Below, one piece after another: positions 50,301-64,000 of a stretch of 64,000 nucleotides of DNA. Under the pieces are notes generated by a model. It saw only the letters and a program-made list of their open reading frames with translations. It did no database searches and was not told where the DNA came from. Source of the stretch: Callaeas wilsoni (lineage: Eukaryota > Chordata > Aves > Passeriformes > Callaeidae); contig VWPU01009512.1 in NCBI GenBank assembly GCA_013398955.1, positions 62,001 through 126,000 on the forward strand, written 5' to 3'. Each line of letters opens with the position of its first letter. Position 1 is the first letter of the stretch. Made by a program: the position numbers and the translations under genes.

Positions 50301-53300
50301 TTCACCTCATCTAGTGAGGTGAAGCCACTGCTTCAGTTCAAGAGTTCAAGCTTTGCTGGTGGTGCTTGGTAGGTTTTGTTTATTAAACATATATGTTGAG
50401 ATAGGGATGTTAATAGGAAGGAACAGAGCTTGTGGGCAAGCTGCTCTGGCTTGATTTGAAATCGAGCAACAGAAGAAGAAAGGAGGCCTTCTTTAAATCA
50501 AAACCAAAATACACATCTGTATTCCATTCTTTCTCCAATTCTACATTTCTTCCCACACAAACAAACAAAACCAGTCTAACTCACCACCTCCCAAAAACAC
50601 ACATTCTAAATGCTTGGGAAATAGTAATTTTTATATCTTACAGACCATATTTAGGGCACTAATTTCTGCCTGCTGAGCAATTGGAGAATGTTCCTTTTTC
50701 CCAGATAAATAAGACTTTCATGTCACTAGATAAATATTTTTGTTTTCCCAGTGACCTGGAGGCGACTCCTGTGCTTAAATGACGATGGAAGATAAGGGGT
50801 GTGATCTTATAACAACAATTGCCTGTATCTTAGTCCAGGGCTCCCTGAAATACTCCCAGGAACACTGAGGGCTGGGATTCACTGTGACAGGGCGAAGCAG
50901 AGGGGTGTTTGTCTTCATGATTTTGCCTATTTAGTACAGACATTTTTCTCTCATAGCCATTGAATGCAACCACGAGTCTCGGCCATGTGCTTCTCTGTGA
51001 AGCGTTTGCTGGCACTGTGTAGGATGCTGGGAAAGGCAGAGTACCCTGGACAGGAGGATGGGGAGGGGACGTACTGGCAGCCATGGAGGTGACTGTGAAG
51101 AGCTGGGGTCCTGGGCTTCAGAAGTCTCTTCTGCTGAGATCACATACTTGGTATGGCTGCCATGCACAACCCAGTCCAAAAGGAAAAAAAAAATGCAGAA
51201 AAGCAAAGTAAACATAATCTTGCTCCCACCATGGCTTAAATCAGTTTATGTATTTGCTTGTTGAGTTAGCTGATGTGTATTAATGGACTTTCATGTGTGT
51301 TTCAGTGTAGCAGACGAATTTCAAGAGAGCCTGATAGAAAACCTAAGCATTTGTCTTCCTTCGCTCACATTCCTTCCATCAGAGAGGGAAGGAAATAGGA
51401 TATAAATGATGAATAAAGCACATTTCTCAACTTTTCTCCTCATCGATTGGAGCTCTCTTTAGCTTCAGAGACATTGTGCAGAATCTGGATAACCAGACAT
51501 CTTAATCCAACTTCTGTTCAATTACAATATTCTTCTATTAATACCTATTGTATCTTCTTATCTTACCAGCTCCTCGTGTCTTGGGAGCATGGGGACACGT
51601 GGGACTGGCATGAAAATAACTCAAATGTGATTACAACCGTTTGCAGAACAATTGATTTTGCTGGAATATCAGAGCTTTGCTTAATTTTCTTAACTAAAGT
51701 CATTGTCTAAATTGCCTAAGCTATCATGCATCTGGGCAAATTTTGTACAGTTGTCAAAATTATCTTGACATGTTTTTTATGGGAAGATGTTTATCCAATG
51801 ACAGCTGTGAGTCATACACGGAAAGTCTAGGAGCTTTCATCCACTTTCACATCCTCAAAGAGAAGTACCTAACGTTTGAAGGGCTTTTATTTTGTATTGT
51901 ATTCGATTGTATTTGGTTGCTGAAGTCTTTGTCACCTCTGTGGATCAGAAATAAACACGCTTCCTTGGAGATGAATTCACTCATGGTATAAATGCGTTTT
52001 CACTAGGGTCAGGTTAAGTGAGCTGGAGGGTTCAAATGTTAAAAATACTGCACAGTGTTGCTCATCAGACATGCTCCAATCCAGGTCCTCCATTTCTATC
52101 GTGTTGTTCCTTGTGGAGGCTGCCACAGCAGATTTGAAACAGGCCAAACTTGCAGCTTGTGCTCAGGAGAAATGTCTGGCTGGTGTTCCATCTCTTAAGA
52201 TAAGAAGCTGCTGGATTTCAAGGAGACAGCCTGGTTGCAAAGACTGAGGTTGTAATTTAAATAAAAAAGCAGAGGGTGAATTGTCAGCAGGGGAAAGGGA
52301 AGGAGAAATGTCTCTGTTTTAGTGGAGGAAGCCTCCCCCTAAGTTGTTTCAGTCTCACTCTTGCATCCAAGGGCTGCAGGGTGTTTCCCTGGAATGCCAG
52401 CTTCCCATGCAGCTTTTGCCTTGCTTCATCCGAATCACCATCGAGGATCCTTGCAGGAAAACCAGTGCTGATTTGTAGCTTTTGGAGTATGTTAAGTGTG
52501 GAGATAAAGAAAAACTTGTTTGCCGCAGAGATTTGTTGAGGATGGATGACAGAGGCAGGAATCTCCTTTCCTACAGTGTTATTGCTAGAGAAGCCCAGCA
52601 CCTCCTCCTCCCCCAGGCTGTGCCACCATACAGAGGATGCTTTTCTGGGATTGTGATAGAGTTCCAGGAAAACTTAGGCACAGAAAGCTGATGTTACACC
52701 AAGATTTGGTTAGGACAATATATTCTCCACTTCTTAATCTTATCGGTCAGTGATGAAAGAAAATGAAATCCCAGCAGAAAAATTAATAAAACACTGATAG
52801 GGAAGTAGAATTTATCCATTTTATGTATCAATTTTTCCTCTTGAGAAGCTTGATTAAAAAAATCTGTATTGGTAATGTTTTTTTCTTTAACAAAAGCAGG
52901 ATTTAAAAGTTTTAATGATAAAAAAACCAAATCATAAATACTATATTCTGAATGACAGTACAAATATTGGTGGGTAAGAATGCACAGAAGTTTGCAGTTA
53001 CAACAATCAGTAAATGAACTAAAATCATAGAATAATGTGTGAAGCATTACAATTAAGAATGCAGCATGAAAGATTTTGACATCTTCTGAAACAACTAAGA
53101 GAATTGAAAAACATAAATATCTTGATTTTTTGCTCTGGATTAGGAGTGTAGTGTATTATGTCTCTACATGCAACTATGTATTTAAAAGGTAAATTAGATA
53201 ATAATGTTTTTTGTTCTAAAGAAAGAATGAACTTACGTGGGGCAAAATACTTGTTTGGCTTTCCTCTGGGAGAACAGCATCACGTTTGAGAGATCAATGT

Positions 53301-55499
53301 ATATTGGGGCTGGAAAGGTGAGATGGTCAGTGAAACACACAGAACAGATGACGTCAGATTAATGTTTTTATTGACTGCGCTTCTCGAACAGAGATATTCA
53401 CAAGTGGCATAAGGGTTTTTTTGGTGTTTTCAGCCAAAATATCACGTGTCACTCTCAGCAAGTAATTTTATGCCAAATATAGAATCTAGTTGAAAGAGTG
53501 GAGTGGGCAGCATTTGTTCCTTGTAGGCTCACCAAACAGAAGGAACATGAAAAAAGTTTCAGAAGTGTTTCTGCAGGGACATTTTTTGTTCTCACCATCA
53601 GCTGAAGAGATTTACTGCTTATGTAGAACATCGCTCTCTAATACTCTCTGAAGAATTCTCTACTTTGCGATAGTTCAGCTATGACTTAGGGAAGCCTTTA
53701 AACTCTCGGCACTGGCTTCAGTAGCACTGCTGTTGTGCTGGAGAAGCCTTTGGAAGGTGGTGGCTGTAACTGGTTTTCTGTTCTGCTCAAGATCCAAGCA
53801 GTGGTTGCTGTACAGCAGCAGCAGAGCAGAGAGGGACGGCACCACACAGCACCTTCAGAAAATTTGTTCTCGGGCTGCGGTGTATTGATGTAATCTTTGG
53901 ATGCTGCAGTTTTCTCTCGCTACTCAGTGGAAGTACTTGCCTCGTTTGAAATTGAAACCTCCCCATTTCTTCACTAGTACTTACACTGTTATTTACTGGC
54001 CAAACACTGGGAAAAGACCATGTGACTTTAACTGTTTAATTATCTTTCTGCATAATCTACGAGTTTTCACTATCTTAGTACTCTGCTGGCTGTAGCTCTG
54101 GGAAATGAAAGATGCTGTTGTATATACAACACAAATACATGAGTAATTTGATCTTGGAGCCAGCTGATGTTGTCTTTCATTTTAATTTTCATTATGCCTT
54201 TGGCTCTGTAGCTGCTCCAATTTTTTTATTAGACAGTAGTGTATAAAGAGGCAATAGAGGGTTAATTGCTGTTCAGGGAAAGTGTTTAAAAAACAGCACC
54301 AGCTACATCTTATAACAACAACACTTTCTCATAATGTTTGTGCTTTTCGTCTTTAGAATTTATCCATACTTCCAAGTCATAATTGCACTTATTGGTGCAG
54401 CAGAACTGTCTTGGAGAGTTAGAGCTTTTGTAAGCGTCATATATTTGTTCTTACATTGTTTACAGTAAGTAGTCAAGATTTCATAATAATGTTTAAAGCT
54501 TAAAAGAATAACTCTCAAAAGTAAAGATAATCTCAGTGTCTGCCCCTGCAATTAATAATTGGACCACTTTGCCAATTCAATATACAACCACTTTGAAATG
54601 TAGCCTAGAATGTCAATTGTTATCAGCTTTTAATCTGGCTGTTGCACAGATGATCACTTTAACAAAAAATTTGCTACTGGCTGAGTATCATGAGAGTTGG
54701 AAAGCTGAGGCAGAGCAGTGTCACACTCTGGAAAGAGAGGGTACATAGTTTGTTGTTTGTTGCAGGTTGTTTTGCATAACTTTTTAATCTCCATATATGT
54801 GCTTTATTTCTTCCTGTGACAGTTTTATTGCCCCACAGTAAAAGCTTCAAACGTAATTGTTTTCAAAACAGGACCTTACGAAAATATCAAAACAATATTT
54901 TGATTTAAATGAAAAATAAATAGAAAAACAGAATACCGATTAGTGGTATTGGAAAATAAAGGGAATAGCCTAATGCTGTGATCTCAGAACAGAACTAACC
55001 CTGAGCCTCTGCAAGAGAAGTGGACCAAAGCAGAGTAATTTGGCAAAAAACAGAAGCTGTGATTTTTATAATAAGCAGTGCTATTGCAAGGAATATGGCC
55101 CACCTTCTCATGTCAGTAGCCAGCCTTGTTTGCCCTGGCAGAGGTAGGGAACTAACTAAATTTCTCTCAATGCTATTTCTCTTAAGCATGTTGTTGTCTC
55201 TTAATGACATATTGAATAGCATCTGGTGTTTGAAGAATTATCAAATAGAAACACAGCAGGGGGAAGTGTGGCAATATTGATGCAAGCTGATACTTTTTCT
55301 GTTGTGGTGGTCTGGAGGCTCTCCCCTGGCCACTACATATCTTGCTTCTTCCTCAGCCTGGCCCGAGGTGCCCAAAACATCAATTTTGTAACACTGGTGT
55401 CAGGCCAAATTTAGCTCTCGATTTTGATTTTGTAATACCAGGTTTTCATAACTCCTAGAACATGTGGAACTAAACTGTTTCCATCTCTTGTCTTTTTTC
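47368..55499. other. Intronic stretch, no gene recognised
   Basis: AT-rich unique sequence. 49.93-50.32 kb is open on both strands with no recognised product. 52.28-52.60 kb is open on both strands for about 90-105 codons, again unrecognised. A lone ATCATAGAATAATG at 53024 recalls a CR1 end but has nothing behind it. No other repeats were seen. Confidence 0.5.
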
Positions 55500-55529
55500 C
55501 CTTCAGTCACCAGGGGAAAAAAATATTGC

Positions 55530-55680
55530 AAACAGTTTCCTGCGGGAGATTCAACAAAAGCATTGCAGCGCTCTGTTTGCGCGATGAAATCAAAGCGACT
55601 GGAAACTGTTTTGTTGCCTGAGATTGAGTGATCTATTATTTCAGTGGCACTAAGGAGTCACGGTGGTTTTTGAAAACCAC
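55530..55680. repeat. Inverted repeats and an 18-bp palindrome
   Basis: AAACAGTTTCC at 55530-55540 is the exact reverse complement of GGAAACTGTTT at 55601-55611, 60 bases apart. Just downstream, GTGGTTTT-TG-AAAACCAC at 55663-55680 is a hairpin with a perfect 8-bp stem and a 2-base spacer. Between them is a CpG-containing block (TTTGCGCGATGAAATCAAAG). The inverted repeats are direct observations; any regulatory role is inference. Confidence 0.75.
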
Positions 55681-55785
55681 TCATAGTGCATAGCTTTTCC
55701 TTAGGTACTGAATCACCTTTGAAGGGCTCTGCCTTGGTAGCACTAGGAGAACAGCGTTTCTCTGCCTCACACGGGTCACGTACGA

Positions 55786-55841
55786 GTAAACGTGTTAGTT
55801 TATGAAATACTCAGTAAATGTGTTAGTTTATGAAATGCTCA
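55786..55841. repeat. 28-bp tandem duplication, two copies
   Basis: The units 55786-55813 and 55814-55841 agree at 26 of 28 positions (C/T at unit position 6 and A/G at position 24). Each unit contains GTGTTAGTTTATGAAAT. It looks like a fairly recent local duplication with only two transitions since. Confidence 0.93.

Positions 55842-64000
<8,159 letters not shown>

Noticed and set aside
53024..53037. ATCATAGAATAATG, like the end of an antisense CR1
   Set aside because: No further CR1 sequence follows on either side.

Overview
The window looks like intronic DNA from a bird, or at least a sauropsid. It is AT-rich and CpG-poor, with few interspersed repeats. The repeats I can recognise are mostly CR1 LINE fragments, some of a very old amniote type, plus two MIR-like SINE relics. 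There is no operon-like structure, and no dense coding, tRNA, rRNA or CRISPR content. Most open reading frames are under 120 codons and have no recognisable product.

The only coding sequence I can support is one 150-bp exon on the plus strand, at 59419-59568. It encodes 50 residues that match adenylyl cyclase type 5 (ADCY5): the sixth membrane helix and the start of the linker helix leading into the C1a catalytic domain. In mammalian ADCY5 this is exon 2. The first exon (N-terminus plus most of the first membrane cluster) is expected to be strongly GC-rich and is not here. Exon 3 (starting at the conserved C1a segment) is not here either. So bases 1-59418 are the 3' part of a large intron 1, and 59569-64000 are the 5' part of intron 2.

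Layout. 1-5.2 kb: intronic sequence with TTTG-rich tracts. 5.2 kb: MIR-like SINE relic. 8.0-8.9 kb: old CR1 copy, minus strand. 9-20 kb: unique intronic sequence, GC-richer at 12.3-14.3 kb. 20.45 kb: CATC microsatellite. 20.5-27.8 kb: AT-rich unique sequence. 27.8 kb: avian-type CR1 3' end, minus strand. 31.6, 32.3 and 35.2 kb: three CR1 fragments, plus strand. 39.4 kb: local CpG cluster. 40.1 kb: long TTTC tract. 42.1 kb: second MIR-like relic. 47.3 kb: TG microsatellite. 55.5-55.8 kb: palindrome-rich segment and a 28-bp tandem duplication. 57.5-58.1 kb: GC-richer patch. 59.4 kb: ADCY5 exon 2.

I found no convincing new biological system. The most useful leads are possible regulatory or alternative-promoter sequences in intron 1 and the open frame running straight into exon 2. 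All of these rest on sequence reading alone, without alignments or RNA data.
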